Origin: an uncultured bacterium | Lineage (GTDB): Bacteria > Cyanobacteriota > Vampirovibrionia > Gastranaerophilales > Gastranaerophilaceae | Reading direction: 5' to 3' | Length of the DNA: 10,570 nucleotides | Assembly: GCA_949299435.1 (NCBI GenBank) | Contig: CASGAK010000054.1 | Location: 1 to 10,570 of the forward strand | Shown: positions 1 to 5,818 of the stretch, piece after piece | Layout: every line of letters begins with the position of its first letter | How positions within the stretch are numbered: position 1 is the first letter of the stretch | Translations under genes and position numbers: made by a program | The notes under the pieces: model-generated | Database searches by the model: none | Told to the model about the DNA's origin: nothing | What the model saw: the letters and a program-made list of their open reading frames with translations, nothing else

Positions 1-34
1 AAAAAAAAACAGGAAGTTTTCATTCCCCCCTGTT
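1..34 (-). terminator. Weak hairpin with U-tract on the minus strand at the window edge
   Basis: Positions 8-13 (AACAGG) and 29-34 (CCTGTT) are perfect inverted repeats. Two further G-U pairs could extend the stem inward. Read on the minus strand, the stem is followed by a run of at least nine T, the pattern of an intrinsic terminator. Read on the plus strand there is no U-tract. The stem is only six perfect pairs and the window stops inside the T run. The same bases could instead be the ribosome site and first codons of a divergent gene (ATG at 23 on the minus strand, preceded by a run of G). The call is therefore tentative. Confidence 0.3.
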
Positions 35-70
35 AAGATTTACACTAGCCGAAATATAAATAGCAATATT

Positions 71-99
71 ATTATACAATTTTTTTTTGAAAAACACAA
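71..99 (-). promoter_or_regulatory. Candidate sigma-70-type promoter firing leftward, away from the packaging operon
   Basis: On the minus strand a perfect TATAAT (-10, complement of 71-76) lies 17 bases downstream of TTGTGT (-35, complement of 94-99). The spacer is almost entirely A/T. The predicted transcript start is near position 64. The spacing and the perfect -10 are good. The -35 matches the consensus at only three positions, and TATAAT is easy to find by chance in this AT-rich stretch. If real, it drives either a roughly 64-base RNA ending at the left-edge hairpin or a divergent gene starting at 23. Confidence 0.35.
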
Positions 100-123
100 A
101 CTTTACTAAGAAATGTAAACAAT

Positions 124-558
124 ATGAAAGAATTAACGCAACAACAAAAACGGTTCGTAGCCGAATATATAAAGTCGCTGGACGGTGAACTTTCAGCCAA
201 AAAAGCAGGGTATAAGTCGAAGGATCTAAAAGTAGTAGTAAATGGCTTGTTATCTAACAATTCCATAATACATGAAATCAAAGATCAATTGAAACAGCAT
301 ATATCTTCACTTCGAGTGCATAAAGGATATGTAATACAAAAACTTTTACAAATAGCTGAATTTTCGCTGGAAGAAGAAGACATTCTTGATAAGGAAGGTA
401 ATTCAACAGGAAAGAAAAAACTTCGAGATACCTCAGCAGGGCTAAAAGCATTAGAAAGCCTCTGTAAATACTTAGGTTTCAGCTCAAACAATGATCAAGA
501 GGAATACCGTCAGGCAAAAATTATTACAATTTCAAACTTAGATGATGACAAAATTTAA
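124..558 (+). CDS. Phage terminase small subunit (Terminase_2-like)
   Basis: This 144-residue protein is the DNA-recognition subunit of a tailed-phage packaging motor. It selects viral DNA and passes it to the large terminase. The N-terminal part (about residues 4-45: LTQQQKRFVAEYIKSL, then an AGY-type helix-turn-helix) is the signature of the Terminase_2 small-subunit family, whose usual length (130-180) it matches. Residues about 65-120 are predicted mostly helical and end in ALESLCKYLGF, the typical end of the oligomerisation region. The tail is short and acidic. The large subunit lies about 2.8 kb downstream rather than immediately next. No clear Shine-Dalgarno motif precedes the ATG, unlike most genes in this block; the start is chosen because the conserved N-terminus begins there. 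No convincing plus-strand promoter was seen in 35-123. Confidence 0.88.
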   Translation: MKELTQQQKRFVAEYIKSLDGELSAKKAGYKSKDLKVVVNGLLSNNSIIHEIKDQLKQHISSLRVHKGYVIQKLLQIAEFSLEEEDILDKEGNSTGKKKLRDTSAGLKALESLCKYLGFSSNNDQEEYRQAKIITISNLDDDKI

Positions 559-560
559 TA

Positions 561-577
561 CCCCTGAAATACAGGGG
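561..577 (+). promoter_or_regulatory. Compact hairpin just upstream of a ribosome binding site
   Basis: CCCCTG (561-566) and CAGGGG (572-577) form a perfect six-pair G/C-rich stem with a five-base loop. It lies three bases after the small terminase stop codon and about five bases before the ribosome site (around 583-590) of the next gene. No U-tract follows, so it is not a standard terminator. Such a position suits translational control or an RNA-processing/stability element, but this is inference from position only. Confidence 0.5.
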
Positions 578-595
578 CAGGAAAGGGAGATTTTT

Positions 596-967
596 ATGAA
601 AAGTAAAGACGATGATATTGAAGAAATGCTTCTTAGCCATGCAAGTCTTGACGATCTTATAAAAATGAAGATAGAAGCAGAATTTAAAGATGAAATGAAA
701 AAGGCAAAAGAAGAAGCTGCGAAAAAAGAAAGAAAGGTGTATACCAAAATAAATGAAGTTCCAAAGAAATATATTTTTTCAAAATATGCAGTGTATAAAT
801 TCTATAACCGCAGAACAAAATTGGAGACATATATAAACGGTATTCAAGCAGAAGCCTTACTGGGACTTCAAACAAACATTCGCAATAAGATTTTAAACGG
901 TGAAATGAGTACATTTTCAACAGATGATGCGTATGTAAAATTCGAGCAAGTATGTGTAAATTCTTAA
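596..967 (+). CDS. Uncharacterised phage protein, coiled-coil N-terminus
   Basis: This 123-residue protein I do not recognise. The N-terminal third (about residues 1-46) is acidic then strongly charged, rich in D, E and K, and should form a long helix or coiled coil. The C-terminal part (about 48-123) is basic and aromatic (KKYIFSKYAVYKFYNRRTK) with IQAEALLGLQ after it, suggesting a small folded, possibly nucleic-acid-binding domain. The start at 596 is preferred because GAAAGGGAGA (581-590) is a strong Shine-Dalgarno sequence at good spacing. The in-frame ATG at 542 would overlap the small terminase gene and has no ribosome site. The gene sits between small terminase and acetyltransferase, overlapping the latter by 16 bases, so it is translated as part of the same operon. 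A role in packaging is possible but unsupported by homology I can see. Confidence 0.75.
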   Translation: MKSKDDDIEEMLLSHASLDDLIKMKIEAEFKDEMKKAKEEAAKKERKVYTKINEVPKKYIFSKYAVYKFYNRRTKLETYINGIQAEALLGLQTNIRNKILNGEMSTFSTDDAYVKFEQVCVNS

Positions 968-1488
968 AACTTATAATAGATAGGGAAAATTCCCGATATG
1001 AAAACACTGAATACCTATCAAACGTAATATTTTTATATTTGCGATATGCAAAATTTTTAAAAGATGATTATGCCCCTGAAGCAAACTATGAAAGTATATT
1101 AAACTTGATAGAAAGGTGCGGGAATTTGTTTTTTGTAATCTTATGTGGAGAAGATTTTGCCGGATTTGTGTATTTGGACAATCCGATCGGAAATAACGAA
1201 AGACTTCACAGTTGCGAAATTACAGCATGCGTCGAGAAAAAGTACTGGGGAAATTTTACAAAGTGTGCAGCAACAGAATTTTTTCCCTATTGTTTTACGA
1301 CTCTCGGGCTCAAAAAAATAAAAGCTCAAGTGTATCCTTTCAATACGAGAGTGAAAGCGATTTTAAGGTTTTCCGGATTTAAAAAAGACGGGACATTACG
1401 CGGAGAAACTTTAAAAAACGGAGAATTACAGGATATTGAAGTGTATTCGCTTTTAAAATCAGATTTAAAATATTGTTTTGTCGATTAA
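952..1488 (+). CDS. GNAT-type N-acetyltransferase (RimJ/RimL-like) of phage type
   Basis: This 178-residue protein resembles the Acetyltransf_3 (RimJ/RimL) branch of GNAT enzymes, which move an acetyl group from acetyl-CoA to an amine. Recognisable parts are FAGFVYLDN (about 69-77), a beta-strand region CEITACVEKKYWG (88-100), FTTLGLKKIKAQVYPFN (115-131), and the hallmark C-terminal block ending in LRFSGFKKDGTLRGE (138-152). The acetyl-CoA pyrophosphate loop is unusual: after YWG one expects a short KGIAT-like turn, but here the sequence is NFTKCAAT, longer and without the second glycine. It may bind acetyl-CoA poorly or differently. The ATG lies inside the end of the preceding gene (16-base overlap) with only a weak ribosome site (GAGCAAG), implying translational coupling. 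Acetyltransferases occur near terminase genes in some phages. The substrate is unknown. Confidence 0.78.
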   Translation: MCKFLKLIIDRENSRYENTEYLSNVIFLYLRYAKFLKDDYAPEANYESILNLIERCGNLFFVILCGEDFAGFVYLDNPIGNNERLHSCEITACVEKKYWGNFTKCAATEFFPYCFTTLGLKKIKAQVYPFNTRVKAILRFSGFKKDGTLRGETLKNGELQDIEVYSLLKSDLKYCFVD

Positions 1489-1530
1489 TCAAACACTTTA
1501 ATCGTCCAAATATAAAAGAAAGGCAGATAT

Positions 1531-3213
1531 ATGAAAATAGAAACAGAAGATTTAACACAAATCATAACTCCTGAGCAGGAAACACTTCTTGTACGGGACA
1601 TTACCGAAAAGTATGACAGATATGATGATTTGCGAGCAAGCCAAATCACAGATAACAGAATTATGCGGGATACGATATACAATACAGATATTCCTAAGCT
1701 CAACGGTTGGGATAATAAAATTTCTTTGCCTGATATTTACGAGCTTGCACAGACTTTGAAGTCGCATATAAGTGACAATTTATATTCTCACCCTGAATCA
1801 ATGTTTGATGTGACAGGTGCAACACCTGACAGCCAAAAATACGCGAACAGACAAAAAGCGATGCTGGTAAACACTTTCGAGCAAATGAAACTTGAAGATG
1901 AAATAGAAAAAATTATCGACAGTATTGTAGAAACAGGAGAATGTACACTTTTTGTAGGCTGGGAAACGAAGATAAAACAGACAAGACGAGCATTAACCGT
2001 AAAAGAACAGCTTGAAAATCCGACACATAAAGCATTTATTTTGGAGGAGAAACTCGTATATGACAATGCGAAAGTAAAATATATAAAAGCGGAGGATTTT
2101 GTCTTTGATAAGTCGGACAAAGACAATTGGGACAGATGTGCAAAAATTTACAGAACATATTCAACAATAGATGAATTACGTTCGGATAAATCAAACAATT
2201 TATTAACGGAAGAAAAATTGGAAACATTGAAAGAGGTGGTGGCAAGCAAAAAAACAAGAAATTCAGAAAAGGCTGTAGAGGAAAACAAAGTAGAAATTTT
2301 AGAATACTGGGGCGATATCGAGCTGGAAGACGGGACTTTGCTCAAAAATTGGCTTGTAGTAGTAGGAGCAAGACGTGAAATTATAAGATTTGAATCGAAT
2401 CCTTTTGTAATAAATCCTTTTATCCATGCAAATATAATAGAATCCCCGATTACCGGTAGAGGAATTTCACCCCTGCGAGTTGCCTTAATTTTAAATAATA
2501 TTTCTTCAACTATATTGAATAAACAAATTGATGCCCTTGCATTGATGATGAATCCTCCATATTTGGCACCAAAAGGTTGTTTTAACGGAGAACAGGTTGT
2601 GAAACCAGGGAAAATAATTGAATATGACTCAGCACTAATGCCTAATCAGCCGATACCTTTGAGTTTTGATAAAGCCATGGTTGGCTGGGACTTTTTAAAT
2701 TACTTCAAAACAACGATAGAAAGTGCAACGGGTATATTCAAAAACATGGCCGGAAATACACAATCTACAGCGAGAACAGCAACTGAACTTAATTATTCAG
2801 CCAACGGTCAGGAAGCAAGACTAAATATGTTACTTGATGCAATAAACAGAAAAGTTATTGTACCAATGGTTGAAAAAACTGCTGAAATTATTGCTAATTT
2901 TAAAATAGGCAGTGAAATTATAGGTATTAATGACAGAGGCTGTACTACATTTTTACAAATTGATGATAATATTCGTAACGGAAATTATATTTACCGCTAC
3001 GGGGACAGAAAGGCAACTTTTGAAAGGAAACTAAGACTGAAAGAGCTCTTTGAGGTCGTAAAATCTTTTTCTGAAGTACCAGATGTCGCAGAAAATATAG
3101 AATGGCTTGAATGCTTTAAATTTGCATTGGAGCAGTATGGAATTGAAAATTCCAATCATTTTTTGAAAAAACAGGAAACAGAACAATCCTCCTTACTTAA
3201 CACCAATACATAA
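1531..3213 (+). CDS. Phage portal (head-to-tail connector) protein
   Basis: This 560-residue protein is most like portal proteins of podovirus type. Twelve copies would form the ring at one capsid vertex through which terminase pumps DNA. Supporting features are the length (typically 500-700), an N-terminal segment with conserved-looking WDNKISLPDIYELAQTLKSHI (about 57-77, quoted discontinuously from the helical region), a middle acidic/beta wing region, PFIHANIIESPITGRGISPL (about 299-318), and the stretch QSTARTATELN (411-421), matching the RTATE motif seen before the long helix of connector proteins. A long C-terminal helical region follows. AGAAAGG at 1517-1523 is a good ribosome site. 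Unusually, it precedes the large terminase instead of following it, and no protease, scaffold or capsid gene follows. The assignment rests on motif pattern and context with large terminase. Confidence 0.8.
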   Translation: MKIETEDLTQIITPEQETLLVRDITEKYDRYDDLRASQITDNRIMRDTIYNTDIPKLNGWDNKISLPDIYELAQTLKSHISDNLYSHPESMFDVTGATPDSQKYANRQKAMLVNTFEQMKLEDEIEKIIDSIVETGECTLFVGWETKIKQTRRALTVKEQLENPTHKAFILEEKLVYDNAKVKYIKAEDFVFDKSDKDNWDRCAKIYRTYSTIDELRSDKSNNLLTEEKLETLKEVVASKKTRNSEKAVEENKVEILEYWGDIELEDGTLLKNWLVVVGARREIIRFESNPFVINPFIHANIIESPITGRGISPLRVALILNNISSTILNKQIDALALMMNPPYLAPKGCFNGEQVVKPGKIIEYDSALMPNQPIPLSFDKAMVGWDFLNYFKTTIESATGIFKNMAGNTQSTARTATELNYSANGQEARLNMLLDAINRKVIVPMVEKTAEIIANFKIGSEIIGINDRGCTTFLQIDDNIRNGNYIYRYGDRKATFERKLRLKELFEVVKSFSEVPDVAENIEWLECFKFALEQYGIENSNHFLKKQETEQSSLLNTNT

Positions 3214-3337
3214 TTCTTGCAGCTGCCTATGCAGACTGTAATCCTTTCTTTAGGTGCCGCCAAATTCTCTTTACCTATGGCTCCTCATCACTTGCGGCAC
3301 CTTTTTTTTAAATTAGTGAGATATAAGGGATAGTGAT
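3214..3337 (+). other. G+C-rich intergenic island between portal and large terminase
   Basis: This is the only large gap in the operon. Positions 3214-3301 are roughly half G+C and pyrimidine-rich on the plus strand, clearly different from the one-third G+C of the flanking genes. The island contains a small hairpin (CTGC at 3224-3227 with GCAG at 3231-3234) and then the larger terminator-like stem. A 34-codon open frame (ATG 3229, stop 3331-3333) crosses it but has no ribosome site. The island could be an inserted repeat, a small RNA with its own terminator, or a scar of a lost gene. Nothing seen decides among these. Confidence 0.5.
3252..3309 (+). terminator. Intrinsic-terminator-like hairpin inside the packaging operon
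   Basis: AGGTGCCGC (3252-3260) pairs perfectly with GCGGCACCT (3294-3302), a nine-pair G/C-rich stem, followed at once by eight T (3302-3309). The loop is long (33 bases), which weakens it compared with standard terminators. It would stop or attenuate transcripts from the portal gene before the large terminase. Alternatively it is the 3' end of a small RNA encoded in this gap. Confidence 0.6.
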
Positions 3338-4627
3338 ATGAAATATAAATTATTAAAAGCTCAGCGAGAGTTTTTGGAAATTCCGCACGATTATACTTTA
3401 GACGTCGCGGTCTATCAGGGCGGTTACGGCTCGGGTAAAACTTTTGCAGGCTCTCTTTTAGGTATTTTATTAAGTTTGAAATTTCCCGGAGTAAGAGGTC
3501 TTGTCGGAGCACAAACTTATACATTGGTAAGAGATACAACTTTGCAAAGTTATTTTGAGCACTTAGAAAATATGAATTTTACAGAAGGTGCTGATTTTGA
3601 ATGGTCGTCATCATTGCAAAAAATATCTTTCAGAAACGGGAGTGAAATTCTTTTTAGACATTTTGACGAACCAAACAAACTGAAATCATTGAATTTAGGT
3701 TTTGTAGAAATAGAGGAAATGTCCGACATTCCTTACGACACATTTAAAATGCTGATAAGCCGTATGAGGCAAAAGCCGAAACCTTGGTGGAAAAATTTTA
3801 AATACAGGATTTTCGGACATACCAACCCGGAAATGCAACGAGGCTGGGTATATAAAACTTTTGTTGAAAATAACGCTCCAAATTACAGATTAATAACAGC
3901 CCCGACTACAGAAAATGTATATTTGCCTGAGGGGTTTTGCGATGAATTAAAAAAACTCTATGATGAGCAGTATTACAAAATATTTGTGCTTGCCGAGAAT
4001 GGCGAATATAATAACGGTCTGGTAGTTAAAGATTTTACCGATGAGAACATACGTGATATTCAATATTGTCCGGAGATGGATTTGCACATAAGTTGTGACT
4101 TCAACGTAGATCCTATGGCTTGGGTACTTGCACACAGAACTGAAGATAAAGTTTTTTACTTTGATGAAATAGTTATGGAAAACACAACAACTGCCAAGGC
4201 GTGTGACGAATTTTACAGACGTTATCCTGACCATAAAGGCAAAATTATAATTAACGGAGATGCCTCAGGAGATAATCGGTCTTGTACAAGTGAATATACC
4301 AATTATGTAATTATCAAGAAAAAACTTCTTCGATACGGCTATGATGTCGATATTAAAATAAAAGCCTTTAATCCTCCGATAAAAAACAGAATAGCCGCAT
4401 TCAATGCAAAAGTACGCTCAGCAGATGGTGAGGTTTGTCTATACGTGGACAAGAAATGTGAAAAGTTACTATACAACATATACAACTTAAAGTATCGTGA
4501 AGGCTCATCAAAAATTGACGTTCCGACATATCAGCAAATAAAACAGTCAAAAGAATTAAAATTTTTATCACACCCGATGGACGCCGCGTCTTATTTGGTG
4601 GATTACTACTGGCCGATAAAGTTGTAG
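3338..4627 (+). CDS. Phage terminase large subunit (packaging ATPase/nuclease)
   Basis: This 429-residue protein powers DNA translocation into the capsid and cuts the concatemer. The N-terminal ATPase domain has a Walker A motif GGYGSGKT (28-35), a Walker B/catalytic acid segment GFVEIEEM (121-128) and a coupling motif HTNPE (161-165). The C-terminal RNase H-like nuclease domain shows the expected acidic residues in CDFNVDP (253-259), INGDASG (305-311) and SHPMDAASYLVD (411-422). The length is typical for the PBSX/Terminase_3-6 type and both domains look complete. AAGGGA before ATG 3338 is a good ribosome site. It is separated from the small terminase by three genes and lies after the portal, an uncommon order. 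A terminator-like hairpin directly upstream could limit its expression or mean it has a separate promoter, which I could not identify. Confidence 0.93.
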   Translation: MKYKLLKAQREFLEIPHDYTLDVAVYQGGYGSGKTFAGSLLGILLSLKFPGVRGLVGAQTYTLVRDTTLQSYFEHLENMNFTEGADFEWSSSLQKISFRNGSEILFRHFDEPNKLKSLNLGFVEIEEMSDIPYDTFKMLISRMRQKPKPWWKNFKYRIFGHTNPEMQRGWVYKTFVENNAPNYRLITAPTTENVYLPEGFCDELKKLYDEQYYKIFVLAENGEYNNGLVVKDFTDENIRDIQYCPEMDLHISCDFNVDPMAWVLAHRTEDKVFYFDEIVMENTTTAKACDEFYRRYPDHKGKIIINGDASGDNRSCTSEYTNYVIIKKKLLRYGYDVDIKIKAFNPPIKNRIAAFNAKVRSADGEVCLYVDKKCEKLLYNIYNLKYREGSSKIDVPTYQQIKQSKELKFLSHPMDAASYLVDYYWPIKL

Positions 4628-4663
4628 ACTTGCCACATCTTATTCAAAAGGAAAGGAAGATAT

Positions 4664-5380
4664 ATGCTAGTTGATGATATAAAAGAAAAAGAAATTCATA
4701 AAAAAGCGGAAATTTATAAAAACTTATGTATATTTGCAGAAGATGCAATGAAATTTAATAATGAATCCAAGATTTTTGGCAATTGGATTAAAAAGGAAAG
4801 TTTTAAGGAGAGGAAAACAAATTTTAAAGGGATACTATATTCTGACGGGAACGAATATGTAATTTGTTACATAGGCACAGACAAAAAAAGTTTAAAGGAC
4901 CACATTGAAAATATAATAATGGGTATTTTCGGGAAAAATGTGCAGATGCGAATTGCCAATTATTTTTACAAACAGTGTAAAGAAAAACACGGTTTTTATA
5001 ACGATACCCTGACACTAATCGGACATAGTGAAGGAGGCACCGAAGCTACTTATGTGGGTATCATGAACAAAATTAAAGTGGTGACATTCAACGCGTTTGG
5101 TATAAGTCAAAAACTTTATGAAAAAGATAAAGATTATTCTTCTCTAGTGACAAATTACCGTGATGAATGCGATTTGATTTCGAAACTGAAAGGGAATATT
5201 GGAAAAACCTATATAGTTCCCTCGAATGTAAATCAATGTTTTATAAAAAGAATACTTGGCTCTGTTAAATCTCACAAAATTTTAAATTTTGGAGATTGCG
5301 AAAAAGCAGTAAAATTAGAAGATTATATTTTAACCCACCCGTTTTTTGTAAACTCATATCCGATTTTTAAAAATTTGTAG
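4664..5380 (+). CDS. Serine lipase/esterase-like alpha/beta hydrolase in phage operon
   Basis: This 238-residue protein carries LTLIGHSEGGTEA (116-128), a GxSxG nucleophile elbow with Ser122. It then shows YRDECDLIS (165-173), where Asp170 fits the acid, and SVKSHKILNF (200-209), where His204 fits the base. Spacing and the preceding beta strand (YVICYIGTD, 65-73) resemble class 3 lipases and related phospholipase-like proteins (DUF2974 type). The substrate is not visible; a lipid ester is the family-based guess. There is no signal peptide or membrane segment, so it acts in the cytoplasm unless exported with help. AGGAAAGGAAG before ATG 4664 is a very strong ribosome site. It follows large terminase by 36 bases, so it shares that transcript. 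In a phage setting it may be lysis-related, a superinfection/defence effector, or cargo altering the host. Confidence 0.68.
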   Translation: MLVDDIKEKEIHKKAEIYKNLCIFAEDAMKFNNESKIFGNWIKKESFKERKTNFKGILYSDGNEYVICYIGTDKKSLKDHIENIIMGIFGKNVQMRIANYFYKQCKEKHGFYNDTLTLIGHSEGGTEATYVGIMNKIKVVTFNAFGISQKLYEKDKDYSSLVTNYRDECDLISKLKGNIGKTYIVPSNVNQCFIKRILGSVKSHKILNFGDCEKAVKLEDYILTHPFFVNSYPIFKNL

Positions 5381-5421
5381 TATTAAATAAAATTTTCTAT
5401 AAAAAATGAGGAAAAAGTAAA

Positions 5422-5652
5422 ATGGACAGTTTATTACATTATTCACCAATAATAGTTGCGGTAATGATATTTTTAATACAACAGCGAATCGTAGTTACTC
5501 CTGAGCAGCTGGAGAAAAAACATCGCGAAATTATAGAAGATATAGAGGAAAAATTTGTGTCAATTCACAGTTTTAATGATTTGAAAGAACAGTTCAGTGA
5601 AATGAAAGAAAAAATTGACAGGATATACGATTTTATAATAACCGTAAAATAG
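5422..5652 (+). CDS. Small membrane-anchored coiled-coil phage protein
   Basis: This 76-residue protein has one hydrophobic segment near the N-terminus (about residues 8-19, SPIIVAVMIFLI, possibly continuing to 25). A charged helical tail follows (about 30-76) with heptad-like spacing: KKHREIIEDIEEKF, then NDLKEQFSEMKEKIDRIYDFI. Such proteins are common in phage late regions, sometimes beside lysis genes. The layout could suit a holin-like or spanin-accessory role, but one membrane span and no lysozyme nearby make that weak. GAGGAAA (5408-5414) is a clear ribosome site. It starts 41 bases after the hydrolase gene and is the last gene of the block before a hairpin terminator. A partnership with the upstream hydrolase (membrane recruitment) is possible but inferred only from adjacency. 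Confidence 0.65.
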   Translation: MDSLLHYSPIIVAVMIFLIQQRIVVTPEQLEKKHREIIEDIEEKFVSIHSFNDLKEQFSEMKEKIDRIYDFIITVK

Positions 5653-5659
5653 AAAAAAT

Positions 5660-5692
5660 AAGTCGGCAGCGGAATTTATCCGTAGCCGATTT
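5660..5692 (+). terminator. Hairpin terminator closing the packaging block
   Basis: TCGGC (5663-5667) pairs with GCCGA (5685-5689), and inside it CGGA (5670-5673) pairs with TCCG (5679-5682) across a small internal loop. A/T and G-U pairs extend the base. Only three T follow on the plus strand, whereas the minus strand has a better U-tract (complement of the A run at 5653-5658), so it may act in both directions. It separates the phage-like genes from the host-like gene at 5819. Confidence 0.6.
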
Positions 5693-5704
5693 AAAAAATA
5701 TATA

Positions 5705-5738
5705 TTGTAAAATTTTGTAACAAGTTATTATATATAAT
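5705..5738 (+). promoter_or_regulatory. Candidate promoter for the 590-residue protein gene
   Basis: TTGTAA at 5705-5710 is followed after 17 bases by TTATAT (5728-5733), with a perfect TATAAT overlapping slightly downstream at 5733-5738. A second TTGTAA lies at 5715-5720. The exact pair is ambiguous, but the cluster lies just after a terminator and about 80 bases before the ATG at 5819, where a promoter is needed. The predicted leader is 70-80 bases and holds a ten-codon open frame (ATG 5758) out of frame with the gene. Confidence 0.45.
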
Positions 5739-5818
5739 TTAAAGTTTTGCCCTGAAAATGTCGATAACGAAAGCAAAGAATTGTTACTAACAGAATTGAA
5801 AGGAAAACGGGCAGCAAA

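Noticed and set aside
542..595. ATG at 542 as start of the 123-residue protein
   Set aside because: It overlaps the small terminase end and lacks a Shine-Dalgarno sequence, while ATG 596 has a strong one. The hairpin at 561-577 would be coding in that case.
684..1007. 107-residue minus-strand open frame
   Set aside because: Overlaps two plus-strand genes with clear operon structure; composition is that of an antisense shadow.
1788..2126. 112-residue minus-strand open frame within the portal gene
   Set aside because: Serine/phenylalanine-rich antisense shadow of a coding region with no supporting signals.
46..5689. Shared TAGCCGA at 46-52 and 5683-5689 as possible attachment-site repeats
   Set aside because: Only seven bases, diverges on both sides, and the right copy is part of a terminator stem; chance is likely.
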